From IMG/VR virus record IMGVR_UViG_3300021092_000031, positions 1 through 64,000 of that record: a DNA stretch of 64,000 nt. One strand, 5' to 3'. Under the pieces are notes generated by a model. It was given only the letters and a program-made list of their open reading frames with translations, was not told the DNA's origin and searched no databases. Position numbers and translations under genes: made by a program. The first letter of the stretch is position 1, and each line of letters begins with the position of its first letter. Of this stretch, positions 32,289-40,746 are shown piece after piece. This DNA is from a virus.

Positions 32289-34328
32289 ATGTTTGACAAT
32301 ACAGGGAAGAAAAAACTGAAGGTTGGAGACCTGTTCGCGGGGGTGGGCGGATTCAGCCTCGGTTTCATGCGGGAGGGTTGTGAGTTGTGCTGGGCTGTGG
32401 AGTGGGACAAGACCTGCCAAAAGGTCTTGCGCAAGCAGCACCCCCACACGAAGATATTCGGGGACATCACCAAGGTGGCTGCGGAAGACCTTGAGGATGT
32501 CGACATCATAATAGGTGGCAGCCCGTGTCAAGATTTATCAGTGGCTGGTAAAAGAAAGGGTCTAGAAGGAGAAAGGTCAGGCTTATTCCATGAATTCATT
32601 CGACTTGTTCGGGCCAAGAGTCCTCGCTGGGTGGTATGGGAAAACGTTCCGGGAGCCCTCAGCTCAAACGGAGGAAAAGACTTCGGAGTGGTACTCGGTG
32701 AAATGGCAGACAGCGGGTATCCTGACATCGCCTACCGAGTTCTTGATGCCCGCTACTTCGGAGTTGCGCAAAGACGAAGGAGAGTCTTTGTCGTTGCCTC
32801 GCGTGAAGTTGTCGGAGGTCCTACAGAGTCCCGCTCAGCCATGGTGCTCGGACTACTTGAGCCAATACAAACTCAGCAAAAAAGCTTGCGAAGGCATATT
32901 GAGGCGTGCAGAGCGCAGGGGCAAGCTCCTCCCCCAGTTGCTGAAAGAGGCTCTCAATCAGCAGGTGAACAGGGTGGAGGAGCCTCCGCAACAGGGCTCG
33001 GAAGGGAAGAAAGCATCTTCAGCGAGCAAAAAATCAAAGCAATTACGGAAGCCCTCAACGAGGGCAGCGAAGTCGGAGAGGTCGGCAAAGCCAAGTTCTT
33101 CGCCGAAGAAGGGAAGGGGAAATGGTGGGACGCAGGAGACGAATCGTCGAGCTTGACAACGAGATGTCATGATCAATTCATGCCAGACAAGGGCAACTTT
33201 GCTGCGGTCATAGAACATGTGCCATGTCAGGGATTTAGGTATGTAAATCAGCAGACTGGTATCGTACCAACAGATGAGGTTGGTGCTCTGCGATCATGCA
33301 TGGGTCGCGCAGGTGTGCACGAGTTTAATCACCCGGTTATCGCACAACAGTCTGAAGAAACCATGGCTTTCAGGCTTGGACAGACGGGCGCAAATGGAAT
33401 AGGTGTATCAAATGACGCATATGCGCTGGACGGCTCATCTCCACAGGGCGTGATGCAGCCAGATGCCGTTGAAGCACTTGCATTTCAGCCAAGATTTTTC
33501 ACTAGGGATCAACGCACTGGAAATGCAGAATCGTGCAGCACAGATGTTGTTTCACCGCTGACCGCAGGTGGTCTTGGAGATTCTGCAAATCACGTCGCTA
33601 TATCTGGTCAGGAAATTACTCAAGCATACAGCATACGCGAAGATGCAAAGAAAAATAATTTCAGCGCAACTCCGCTCGAAGTTGCCAACGCCCTCCAGGC
33701 ACTTCAGCCTGCGCCAACCAGTCACCATGCCCAAACCTATATTGCTCAGAATGATAAATATCACCAAGAGGTGGTGGGATCATTAGCGGCAAGAGACTAT
33801 AAGGGTGTTGGAAATCAATATGTTAGCGAAGGAAAATGTATTGTGCAGCATGAAAACAACCCAGCCCTAGCATATGATGGAATGAATCAGAAACTTTCTG
33901 ACGACCTGCATCACTCCCTCAGGACGGGCAAGGATTCCAGTGACTGCGTGATCAGCCAGTCGGATGTGTTCCGCAAGTCTGCTAGGGCACAGACAAATAC
34001 AGACGATGAGTCTTGGGTTCCTGCCGACCACAGCAACACGCTCAACGCGTTTGATACTGGAGAACGCGACACCCATGCGGTAGTGCGGACAGAGACTGAA
34101 CCAGCCCACAGCCGTGGAGGTATGGTCGTTCGCCGTCTGACCCCCGTTGAGTGCTGCGTCCTCATGGGATGGCCGCATGACTGGAATGAGTTTGGAGAAG
34201 AAGAAGATGGCCGTATCGTGACGATTAGCAATGCGCAGCGTTACAAACAGTGTGGCAACGGTGTTGTTTCTAACTGCTCACAGTGGATAGCTGCAGGGAT
34301 ACTGAGCCTAGAGGGGCTCAGCGAATGA
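32289..34328 (+). CDS. dcm: DNA cytosine-5 methyltransferase, 679 aa
   Basis: It methylates cytosine at C5 in DNA. ATG 32289 has GGAGGA seven bases upstream. Motif I is DLFAGVGGFSLG, motif IV SPCQDLSVAGKRKG (catalytic Cys ~80), motif VI ENV, motif VIII QRRRRVF, and the motif X region reads YKQCGNGVV. Between motif VIII and the end lies an unusually long insert (~400 residues) made of degenerate 30-40 residue repeats, each with a polar start and an ending like HVVI/HAVV. The insert probably recognises DNA. No cognate endonuclease is next to it, so self-protection or epigenetic use is likely. A second gene overlaps in another frame at 32590-33156. Confidence 0.95.
   Translation: MFDNTGKKKLKVGDLFAGVGGFSLGFMREGCELCWAVEWDKTCQKVLRKQHPHTKIFGDITKVAAEDLEDVDIIIGGSPCQDLSVAGKRKGLEGERSGLFHEFIRLVRAKSPRWVVWENVPGALSSNGGKDFGVVLGEMADSGYPDIAYRVLDARYFGVAQRRRRVFVVASREVVGGPTESRSAMVLGLLEPIQTQQKSLRRHIEACRAQGQAPPPVAERGSQSAGEQGGGASATGLGREESIFSEQKIKAITEALNEGSEVGEVGKAKFFAEEGKGKWWDAGDESSSLTTRCHDQFMPDKGNFAAVIEHVPCQGFRYVNQQTGIVPTDEVGALRSCMGRAGVHEFNHPVIAQQSEETMAFRLGQTGANGIGVSNDAYALDGSSPQGVMQPDAVEALAFQPRFFTRDQRTGNAESCSTDVVSPLTAGGLGDSANHVAISGQEITQAYSIREDAKKNNFSATPLEVANALQALQPAPTSHHAQTYIAQNDKYHQEVVGSLAARDYKGVGNQYVSEGKCIVQHENNPALAYDGMNQKLSDDLHHSLRTGKDSSDCVISQSDVFRKSARAQTNTDDESWVPADHSNTLNAFDTGERDTHAVVRTETEPAHSRGGMVVRRLTPVECCVLMGWPHDWNEFGEEEDGRIVTISNAQRYKQCGNGVVSNCSQWIAAGILSLEGLSE
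32590..33156 (+). CDS. Nested gene inside dcm in another frame, 188 aa
   Basis: This 188-codon ORF lies wholly inside dcm in the +1 frame. It is not just a chance frame. It contains NSFDLFGPRVLAGWYGKTF followed later by KLSEVLQ and by KLSKKACEGILRRAERRGK with LLPQLLKEAL. This combination recalls a small phage protein family (LSDILE... FLSxKACxGILRRAxxRGKxLP) that I have seen near methylase genes. The C-terminal ~60 residues are Lys/Ser/Arg-rich and of low complexity. In the 3' half of the overlap the dcm frame itself is poorly conserved-looking. The function is unknown; it could bind DNA or partner with the methylase. Confidence 0.6.
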   Translation: MNSFDLFGPRVLAGWYGKTFREPSAQTEEKTSEWYSVKWQTAGILTSPTEFLMPATSELRKDEGESLSLPRVKLSEVLQSPAQPWCSDYLSQYKLSKKACEGILRRAERRGKLLPQLLKEALNQQVNRVEEPPQQGSEGKKASSASKKSKQLRKPSTRAAKSERSAKPSSSPKKGRGNGGTQETNRRA

Positions 34329-35094
34329 ATAATCTCTGGGGTTTTTTCCCTGGAGATTGACCCGGGAATCGGTGTATAACTGGTCGCAGGGCCGGATGTC
34401 CGGCCACGGACATCCAAGACGCTGCACCTCCACCATTCTTATGATGGTGAGCCACGGACGGAACTAGAAGTTCGCAGTGCCCCCAACATCCTTCTTCACT
34501 AATTTCATCAAGCGATGCCATGAGTCTTGCTGACATCACGGTGGCAGTGTAGTGACATATCGTGGTGTCCTTTAGCCATTCTGGAGGACGCACAGTTGGC
34601 GGCTGTATGGCATCAGGGCCAGGTCTGTATGTTTTTACCGGGTGGGCAAGAAACTTATGGTGAGCAAATGCTGGAGTTAGGGCCTGGGCGGCTCTAAATG
34701 GAGCATCCCACCACAGGTCGTGCTCCCACACCATAAACCTGCCCTCTGGTCTTCCGTTTTCCCTCCACCATTGGAGTGCTGGAAGATGTCCCAATACCCA
34801 CTTGATGGGTCTTTTGGGGCCACCGTCCTTGGGAAAAACCCTAGGGGTGTCTTGTGGACAAGAATCATATGTTTCAAAGATTTTGGGCCAAATTTGCCGA
34901 ATTCGATAATCTGTATTGGTAAAAATGGATGAGTTTTTACCCAATACACCCCCATACTGACAGCCTCCGGCTGAATCTCCGTCGCACATCCATACAACAT
35001 TTGCCATCCCACTGAGTAGGTGGCTCAACTCATCAAATCTACCTTGTGTTTTTTCATCGTTTTGATGGGTTCTGTACAGTAACCAATTTTGCAT
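34318..35094 (-). CDS. Uncharacterised protein, glycosyltransferase-like layout, 258 aa
   Basis: It converges with dcm and overlaps its 3' end by 11 nt. The protein is rich in Trp, His and Pro. Segments NVVWMCDGDSAGG, FMVWEHDLWWDAPFRAAQAL and ICHYTATVMSARLMASLDE suggest an alpha/beta enzyme with a metal-site-like DxD (DGD). The end is Gly/His-rich. I recognise no family; a sugar transferase is one possibility. Confidence 0.6.
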   Translation of the reverse strand: MQNWLLYRTHQNDEKTQGRFDELSHLLSGMANVVWMCDGDSAGGCQYGGVLGKNSSIFTNTDYRIRQIWPKIFETYDSCPQDTPRVFPKDGGPKRPIKWVLGHLPALQWWRENGRPEGRFMVWEHDLWWDAPFRAAQALTPAFAHHKFLAHPVKTYRPGPDAIQPPTVRPPEWLKDTTICHYTATVMSARLMASLDEISEEGCWGHCELLVPSVAHHHKNGGGAASWMSVAGHPALRPVIHRFPGQSPGKKPQRLFIR

Positions 35095-35143
35095 ATGGTT
35101 TCATCGGCAAAGGAAATGGCGATTGTGGTTTGTAAAAAGAATC

Positions 35144-35569
35144 ATGCGAAGAATATTCTCAATAAAAGATTCCTCTTCTCTCGTCCGCACTGCAATCAAG
35201 GCAGGAGATCCTGACGACCAATTTTGGAAATTGATTATGTCTGGAGAGCCTGCCGTGAGGGGCGGTTCCCGAGATTCTTGGGAGTCGCGTCTCCGTAATT
35301 CCGATGAAGTTGATGACTGGTCAGATAATAACGACGTGTTCGAATTCATATTTGTTTACTCGCCACCAAAGAGAATTAAAAATCAGTTGCCGTTATATCT
35401 AAAGATGAATAAGGATGTAAAACTCATCAGCGTTAACCAGCCATCAGATGAAATGAATGTTGTGGAGGTAAAGGTGATGGCTCGTGTCGAAAAAGAAGAC
35501 GCCTTTGACGCAATCAGAAATGTTCTTACGGAAGACCTTGGTCTCTTCATAGAAGAAGCGAGAGGATAA
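35144..35569 (+). CDS. Uncharacterised protein, 141 aa
   Basis: The frame is open from a TTG at 35123, which has AAAGGA at a good distance; ATG 35144 is the first ATG. The N-terminus reads RRIFSIKDSSSLVRTAIKAG, with LVRTA faintly like the tag end. The rest is acidic with an alpha/beta pattern (FEFIFVYSPPKRIKN; NVVEVKVMARVEKEDAF). The function is unknown. It opens the plus-strand string up to 39.2 kb. Confidence 0.7.
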   Translation: MRRIFSIKDSSSLVRTAIKAGDPDDQFWKLIMSGEPAVRGGSRDSWESRLRNSDEVDDWSDNNDVFEFIFVYSPPKRIKNQLPLYLKMNKDVKLISVNQPSDEMNVVEVKVMARVEKEDAFDAIRNVLTEDLGLFIEEARG

Positions 35570-35571
35570 AC

Positions 35572-36399
35572 ATGGCAAACTGCAGTGAAGATGAGCTCAA
35601 GAAAACCGATGTCGTGACCAAATTTATGGCTGCAAAAGCAGCAGAAGACCTGATTGCATCTGGAAAGTCCTTCTCCTTTCCCATAGCGCTGTACATCGTC
35701 AATGAAGAAGACGTGGTCAGGGGCTTGGCAGAACCAGAACTGTACTTTGACAGTGCTGATCCCAAAAAAATCCAAAATAGAAAAGTCATGGATTCTGTGA
35801 AGAGTGATTCTGGCAAATGTGTCTATAAAGTCTTCGGAACATACGAGGACAGATCACAATTTAAAGGACTACTCGGCAGGTCTCAGTCGTTTGGCAAAAG
35901 GAGAGAACAGAGAGCAATCGAGCCAATAGACATGGGCAGGCGGTGGAACGCTCCACCTGGATTAACGCTTTCCATGACTAAGAAAGATTGGATCCGCATC
36001 GGCGAAAATGCGGGGTGGATCAAGTCAGCACAACAGCAGCAACCGATGATACCCATAGGACAAATGGAGTCTCCGCAGGCCCAAGGGGTTGCCATGCAGG
36101 CCATGGAGACGAACGCAGAGCAAACCAAAAGAATTCAAGAGGCCCTAAGCGGAGGCAGCAAGAAGATGGCGGATCAACTGGCTGCTCTGCAACGACAACT
36201 GGCCTCCAAGCAGCAGGCATACAACGTCGGATGCAAGCAGGGAAATGAATCTCAAAGTCCTGATTGCGTGGAGATTCAGAATGCAATGAACGAAATTCAG
36301 GAGCAAATGTCAACCATCCAACAACAAGCTGACAAAAACAAGTCAGACTTAGAACAGTTGTCCAAAAACAACCTTATCGGAGGCTTCAGTTTAGCATGA
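35572..36399 (+). CDS. Fused protein with an internal long tag, 275 aa
   Basis: Residues 1-125 form a mixed alpha/beta domain with AALYIVNEEDV-like and VYKVFGTYED strands. At 135-153 an intact long tag occurs (MTKKDWIRIGENAGWIKSA), beginning with a Met coded at 35974, and a Gln/Ala-rich coiled-coil region follows (QLAALQRQLASKQQAYN). In other proteins the tag is N-terminal, so this looks like two genes fused with no stop between, or an internal translation start. AGAGGA precedes the ATG at 35572. The next gene overlaps by ATGA. Confidence 0.8.
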   Translation: MANCSEDELKKTDVVTKFMAAKAAEDLIASGKSFSFPIALYIVNEEDVVRGLAEPELYFDSADPKKIQNRKVMDSVKSDSGKCVYKVFGTYEDRSQFKGLLGRSQSFGKRREQRAIEPIDMGRRWNAPPGLTLSMTKKDWIRIGENAGWIKSAQQQQPMIPIGQMESPQAQGVAMQAMETNAEQTKRIQEALSGGSKKMADQLAALQRQLASKQQAYNVGCKQGNESQSPDCVEIQNAMNEIQEQMSTIQQQADKNKSDLEQLSKNNLIGGFSLA

Positions 36400-37871
36400 A
36401 AAATTCAAACAAGAATATAGAAGTTGTAGTTGCTCAGGTCAGTCCTGATTATGCACGTTCGCAAATTCCGGGGGTGGCAACCGACATAGAGGGGCAGATT
36501 AGAGCAAAGGGAGGACAGGGCGTGGTGGTTCCCCTGTTCACAAGAAGCCTACATGAAATGACTGGGGGTGGAAAAGGAGTGCTTGCCGATTTGATCAGGC
36601 AGCATATGCCCTGGCTGCCTCCAAATCTAGAAAACCTCATGCTGCCTGCATGGTATTATTTGGAGCACCATGAGTTCAAGGCGGCTCCGGGACCTAACGG
36701 CAGAGATGTATACTACTTCATATTGAAGCGGGAAAAAGATAAAAAAACTGGTGAAAAATTCACGATATTTGATATCACCAATCAGGAGATACGAACCATA
36801 GATGAGAACGATCCAATATTTACCCAAGCCAAAGATATACACATAAATACCGAAAAGATCAGAATGGAGGCGTTGAACATCTTAATAAAAAGGCACAATA
36901 GATTTATGGAAGGCCTTGAAGATGCTGGTCGTCGTGGCGGGATACCGGCGTGGTGCCAAATGGTGGGAGCTGCTCGAAAAATTGCTCAAGACAGAAAGAC
37001 TCAGCTTGAAGCTCAGATTGCAGCGGCAGCAGCGAGACAGGGTGCGCCTGAAGCTGCGGGAAGAGTTGAATTGCAGAAAAATTTCTCTCGTGGTGCTGAA
37101 GCCGCATTTGCTGATGCATTAAAAAATGGAAGCATGTTCTCCACTTTTGAAAGTGTGATAGTGCGCATTCTCTCAAATTCTGCTGGGCAAGAAGATGAGT
37201 TGGCGACACATATTAGGGCGAACGGACTAGACTTGAGCAACCTGGTCAGCAACCTCGTACAAAAGGGAGTAGATCGACAGGAGGCACAAAATCAGGTTGA
37301 CGGCATGCTGGTGTTCATTGCCGATGTCGCAGAAAGAATAGTTCAGGAGCGACAAAGAAAAAGAGATAGAGTTCAAACTCCCAGGGAGCCAGTTGATGCT
37401 GAGAATCTGAGGAGACAGGTTCCTAGCAGTATACCAGTACTCACAATCGATGATATGCCTGCTTTTGTTCATTCCAGATTGCAGGGGTACGCCCATATGA
37501 GGAATTATGAGGCGCAGGGAAGGGCCATGATGGCCGGAATAGAGACAGAACAAATTGAAGATGTCGACAAGGTGATCAAACACATGGATGAAATCATCAG
37601 CATCGTGTGTAAAAACAGATATTTTTCCAAACTAGAAGAAATTAGTCAAAGCCAGCTTAGAGTGCAGACACTAAAGGCTGCCAAAGGTGGACTGCTTGAC
37701 TTTTTCAAAAAGTATAATTCTGAAATGTTTGTCACCAACAAAGAAACTGGCGATTTGAGAATAAACAAAACCAGGATAGGCGGCGGGCAGGGCAAAGAAG
37801 CCTTGGGCAATGTTAAACTGTGCATCTACCTTGTGCAGATATATGACAAGCTTGAAATGATGGGCATATGA
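36396..37871 (+). CDS. Uncharacterised helical protein, 491 aa
   Basis: An alpha/beta N-terminus (NIEVVVAQVSPDYARSQIPG) is followed by a strand region with RDVYYFILKREKDKKTGEKF. Long helices then follow (KTQLEAQIAAAAARQGAPEA; ERIVQERQRKRDRVQ). It has no tag and no family I recognise. ATGA overlaps on both sides couple it to the tagged neighbours, so it probably works with them, perhaps in virion assembly. Confidence 0.8.
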   Translation: MKNSNKNIEVVVAQVSPDYARSQIPGVATDIEGQIRAKGGQGVVVPLFTRSLHEMTGGGKGVLADLIRQHMPWLPPNLENLMLPAWYYLEHHEFKAAPGPNGRDVYYFILKREKDKKTGEKFTIFDITNQEIRTIDENDPIFTQAKDIHINTEKIRMEALNILIKRHNRFMEGLEDAGRRGGIPAWCQMVGAARKIAQDRKTQLEAQIAAAAARQGAPEAAGRVELQKNFSRGAEAAFADALKNGSMFSTFESVIVRILSNSAGQEDELATHIRANGLDLSNLVSNLVQKGVDRQEAQNQVDGMLVFIADVAERIVQERQRKRDRVQTPREPVDAENLRRQVPSSIPVLTIDDMPAFVHSRLQGYAHMRNYEAQGRAMMAGIETEQIEDVDKVIKHMDEIISIVCKNRYFSKLEEISQSQLRVQTLKAAKGGLLDFFKKYNSEMFVTNKETGDLRINKTRIGGGQGKEALGNVKLCIYLVQIYDKLEMMGI

Positions 37872-38314
37872 AGCATGTAAAGTTGTCGTATGCAGACTGG
37901 CTTAAGATCGGTCATGCGTTTGGCACGTCGAAAATTGCCCAAGATATTGGGGCTCCACTAGGCGGAGCCACTGGCGGTCCAGCTGGAGTCGCAGGCACCG
38001 TTTCAGGAATCGATGCGGCTCTTATTGACAAAGACACAAATAACGATGAAGATCATCTGAATAGACTCAATGTGCTGTTCAGGAGGGCGCTCCGAAGCAG
38101 AAAGAATTCAGATGATCCAGTTGAAAGCGCACTCATGGATGCATGTCAGGCAGACGGCTCTAGACTATTTCCATCGCAACTTGATGTAGATCTGACGCAG
38201 GATCCACCCGTGATACGTGGATGGTATGGTCTTGAGCTTGGGCCACAGACGCCAAAGCCTCCTACCCCCGCTGGCGAACCTCCAGGCGGAGCGGCTCCAC
38301 CTACAGGAATGTGA
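37868..38314 (+). CDS. Tagged protein with Pro/Gly-rich ends, 148 aa
   Basis: It begins with the long tag in a variant form (LSYADWLKIGHAFGTSKIA; Trp at residue 11, and TSKIA in place of WLKTA). A Gly-rich stretch follows (GAPLGGATGGPAGVAG), then an acidic helical middle and a Pro-rich tail (TPKPPTPAGEPPGGAAPP). ATGA coupling to the previous gene. It ends directly before the superoxide dismutase start codon. Confidence 0.8.
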   Translation: MKHVKLSYADWLKIGHAFGTSKIAQDIGAPLGGATGGPAGVAGTVSGIDAALIDKDTNNDEDHLNRLNVLFRRALRSRKNSDDPVESALMDACQADGSRLFPSQLDVDLTQDPPVIRGWYGLELGPQTPKPPTPAGEPPGGAAPPTGM

Positions 38315-38941
38315 ATGCCAATCATAAAGCACACAATTCCACAATTGCCATATGGATATGGAGATTTGGACCCGCACATAGGTTCAGAAACCATGCGTCT
38401 CCACCATCAAAAACACCACAAGGCCTACTGCGACAAGCTCAATGAACTTCTTGCAGATGAACCGTCTCTGGTTGAACTGGACATAGAAAAGCTTATCGTC
38501 GAAGTTGGGTCGGCCGAAAACGGTAAATGGCTAAAAATCAGAAACAACGCAGGCGGCGTTTTCAACCATCAGATATGGTGGCCTATGATGACACCCAATC
38601 CAGACAAGCCAGGAGACATGCTGAATAAAATGATTGAAGAATCATTTGGAAACATTGACGGCATGCAGTCTGAATTTGTTGATGCATGCTCTGATTCTTT
38701 CGGCAGTTCGTGGGTTTGGCTGGTGGTGCGGAACAAAACTCTTGACATAGTGCAGACCAAAATGCAAGACAATCCTCTTGGCCTCGGGATCGGCTACCCA
38801 GTGTTGGGATGCGACCTGTGGGAGCATGCGTATTATCTTGACAGGCGTAATCGTAAGAACGACTGGGTTAACAACTTCTGGGAGGTAATCAACTGGAAAG
38901 AAGTGGAAAACAGGATACTCATGTCGGAGGGAGAGGTATGA
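38315..38941 (+). CDS. sodB: Fe/Mn superoxide dismutase, 208 aa
   Basis: It converts superoxide to oxygen and hydrogen peroxide. The N-terminal LPYGYGDLDPHIGSETMRLH is typical. All four metal ligands appear to be present: His in LHHQKHH, His in GGVFNHQIWW, and Asp and His in GCDLWEHAYYLD. The length is normal and there is no signal peptide, so it is cytoplasmic or packaged. Fe versus Mn use cannot be decided. It is the only recognisable enzyme in a string of unknown, partly tagged genes. It has no tag itself but its downstream partner has one. Confidence 0.93.
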   Translation: MPIIKHTIPQLPYGYGDLDPHIGSETMRLHHQKHHKAYCDKLNELLADEPSLVELDIEKLIVEVGSAENGKWLKIRNNAGGVFNHQIWWPMMTPNPDKPGDMLNKMIEESFGNIDGMQSEFVDACSDSFGSSWVWLVVRNKTLDIVQTKMQDNPLGLGIGYPVLGCDLWEHAYYLDRRNRKNDWVNNFWEVINWKEVENRILMSEGEV

Positions 38942-39201
38942 TAAACAACTGGTATCAGAGACAGTTGGAGAAGATAGCAGACATTCATGGATCCATGTCG
39001 GCAAAGTCTCCAAAAAGCATAAAGAAACTGATAGAAAACTGTGTCGGGATCAGCATATCCGATGATGCCGCAATAAAGATTGCATCAGTTGTAGAGAATG
39101 CGAATGACGAGTCTGAGATATGTGCGGCTTTAAAAGAGACTGGGAAACTGCCGATTGCTGCTGCAAGATCTTTGGCGCATTCCATAATGCCAGTCCGATG
39201 A
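38938..39201 (+). CDS. Small tagged protein, 87 aa
   Basis: It starts MINNWYQRQLEKIADIHGS, a variant of the short tag (NWYQR...LEKIA). The remainder is helical, Ala/Ile-rich with two Cys. ATGA coupling to superoxide dismutase. It ends at the convergent minus-strand gene without overlap. The function is unknown. Confidence 0.75.
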   Translation: MINNWYQRQLEKIADIHGSMSAKSPKSIKKLIENCVGISISDDAAIKIASVVENANDESEICAALKETGKLPIAAARSLAHSIMPVR

Positions 39202-40740
39202 TCATTTCTTATACAGCAATTTACTAAAAATCTTGGACCTAAAAGATCGGAATGCGCCGTATGATGCCGTCATGCTTTGGTATAGTTCTGATTGTGTGTG
39301 GCCAAAATAATCAGAAGGATCAATATCCCACAGGGTATGATTTAATAGGCGAATTGAATAAACAGCAGTATTGGCTAAATCTTGCTTCCATTTGGAAAAG
39401 TTGACCCTCTCTGATATCTGCGGTGTGTATAGCCACTTCGTTGTATCCCCACCAGCCCACCAGGGCTGGATGTTGTACTGTCTGAAATAAACATCAAAAT
39501 TAGCGTTAGGCTCACCCTGATACTCGAGTATCAATATAAATTCTCTCCATGTCGGTGGCGGCAACGGAGATGGAGAGTTGCGTCTCATAACTGTACGAAT
39601 GTGTGCGAATCCAGAAAAATAGTATGGCTCCTCTAAGGATGGTGTAGAAATGACATTATCAAAATCATCTATATAAATGTACTCGCTCTGTGGGTGGTTA
39701 TAACTCCCGCGACGTGAGTCTTTGCCACTTTGTGATATGTTGAATGTTTGACTATACATTTCTACAACCATGCCAAATGATTCGCCTTCAACCTTTATTC
39801 TTGCGCCATCAAATTTATCAAAATTAATATTTACAGTCCCTGCTGGACCAAGCATATTGCTTTGTGTGGTTGATACACTGTGATTTGTTGATATAAGCTT
39901 CGTGTTGGAATTGCTTTTCGTTGCTGATGTAAAATGCCCTAAATTTATATTAAATCTCTTGCTCATACTGTTGTTAAGGCTCAAACCGAGCAAGTTTCCT
40001 GTCCCGTCAAGCAGGCGCCCATCAAGATCTTGCACCACTAGGTCGTTGCAGACAGAACTTAACTGAAGCATGTCTATTCCATGAAACTCTGCCTCTTCTC
40101 CGAAGAGGTCATCGACCCATCCGTCTGCCAATGCAGATACAGATGATGGGTTTTCTTCGCCAAAAGTAAGAGTGTTCAGATTTTGAATCTCTCCGAATTT
40201 GTGCAGAAGTCGGTTGGCGACCCAAGAGGCAAGAAACACTGTGTCTTTCATTTCTCCAAGGGCAGATGTTGAAAAAACTCCTATACTGTCTAATCTTTCA
40301 ACCTCTGCGCTCAAAGAAGTTCTGAAGTTAGGATCGGTTTCATCCATTCTATGAAGCAAGGCCCTGATACTCAGAAGTATTGATGAAGAAAGCAGATCTG
40401 ACCATCCTGAAAACACATGGAGGGAAGACGCCCCATTTTCGAGAAAGTCTAAAATAGTGTCTTCGTCTGCAGGTTTGCAGATTACAAGCAAAACATGTTT
40501 GTCGGGAGTGGCAAGTACTTTTAACGAATGTCCAGTAGGTCGCATCAGCCACCTGACTAGAGCCCTGCATTTGAGAACATCTGCATCGCTTGTGGCAGAG
40601 TCACATATCAGCAGACATTTAAGATCGGATGGCATATCAATCGAGGCCAGGACAACATCCGCCGAGCCAATTGTTGTGCCCCTGGTTTCATGCGGAAGAA
40701 GCAGAGCTTCAACCATTTCTTTTGTTTTGCCTAATACCAT
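39202..40740 (-). CDS. Uncharacterised protein, probable structural, 512 aa
   Basis: The N-terminal ~200 residues are alpha/beta with short hydrophobic strands (CLLICDSATSDADVL; KHVLLVICKPADE). The middle and C-terminal parts are Ser/Asn-rich and beta-like (STTQSNMLGPAGTVNINFDK) with aromatic segments (YFRQYNIQPWWAGGD). It is downstream of a gene whose start resembles phage fibre or tailspike N-termini, on the same strand. A role in a tail or baseplate structure is plausible only. Confidence 0.7.
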   Translation of the reverse strand: MVLGKTKEMVEALLLPHETRGTTIGSADVVLASIDMPSDLKCLLICDSATSDADVLKCRALVRWLMRPTGHSLKVLATPDKHVLLVICKPADEDTILDFLENGASSLHVFSGWSDLLSSSILLSIRALLHRMDETDPNFRTSLSAEVERLDSIGVFSTSALGEMKDTVFLASWVANRLLHKFGEIQNLNTLTFGEENPSSVSALADGWVDDLFGEEAEFHGIDMLQLSSVCNDLVVQDLDGRLLDGTGNLLGLSLNNSMSKRFNINLGHFTSATKSNSNTKLISTNHSVSTTQSNMLGPAGTVNINFDKFDGARIKVEGESFGMVVEMYSQTFNISQSGKDSRRGSYNHPQSEYIYIDDFDNVISTPSLEEPYYFSGFAHIRTVMRRNSPSPLPPPTWREFILILEYQGEPNANFDVYFRQYNIQPWWAGGDTTKWLYTPQISERVNFSKWKQDLANTAVYSIRLLNHTLWDIDPSDYFGHTQSELYQSMTASYGAFRSFRSKIFSKLLYKK

Positions 40741-40746
40741 GAGTTA

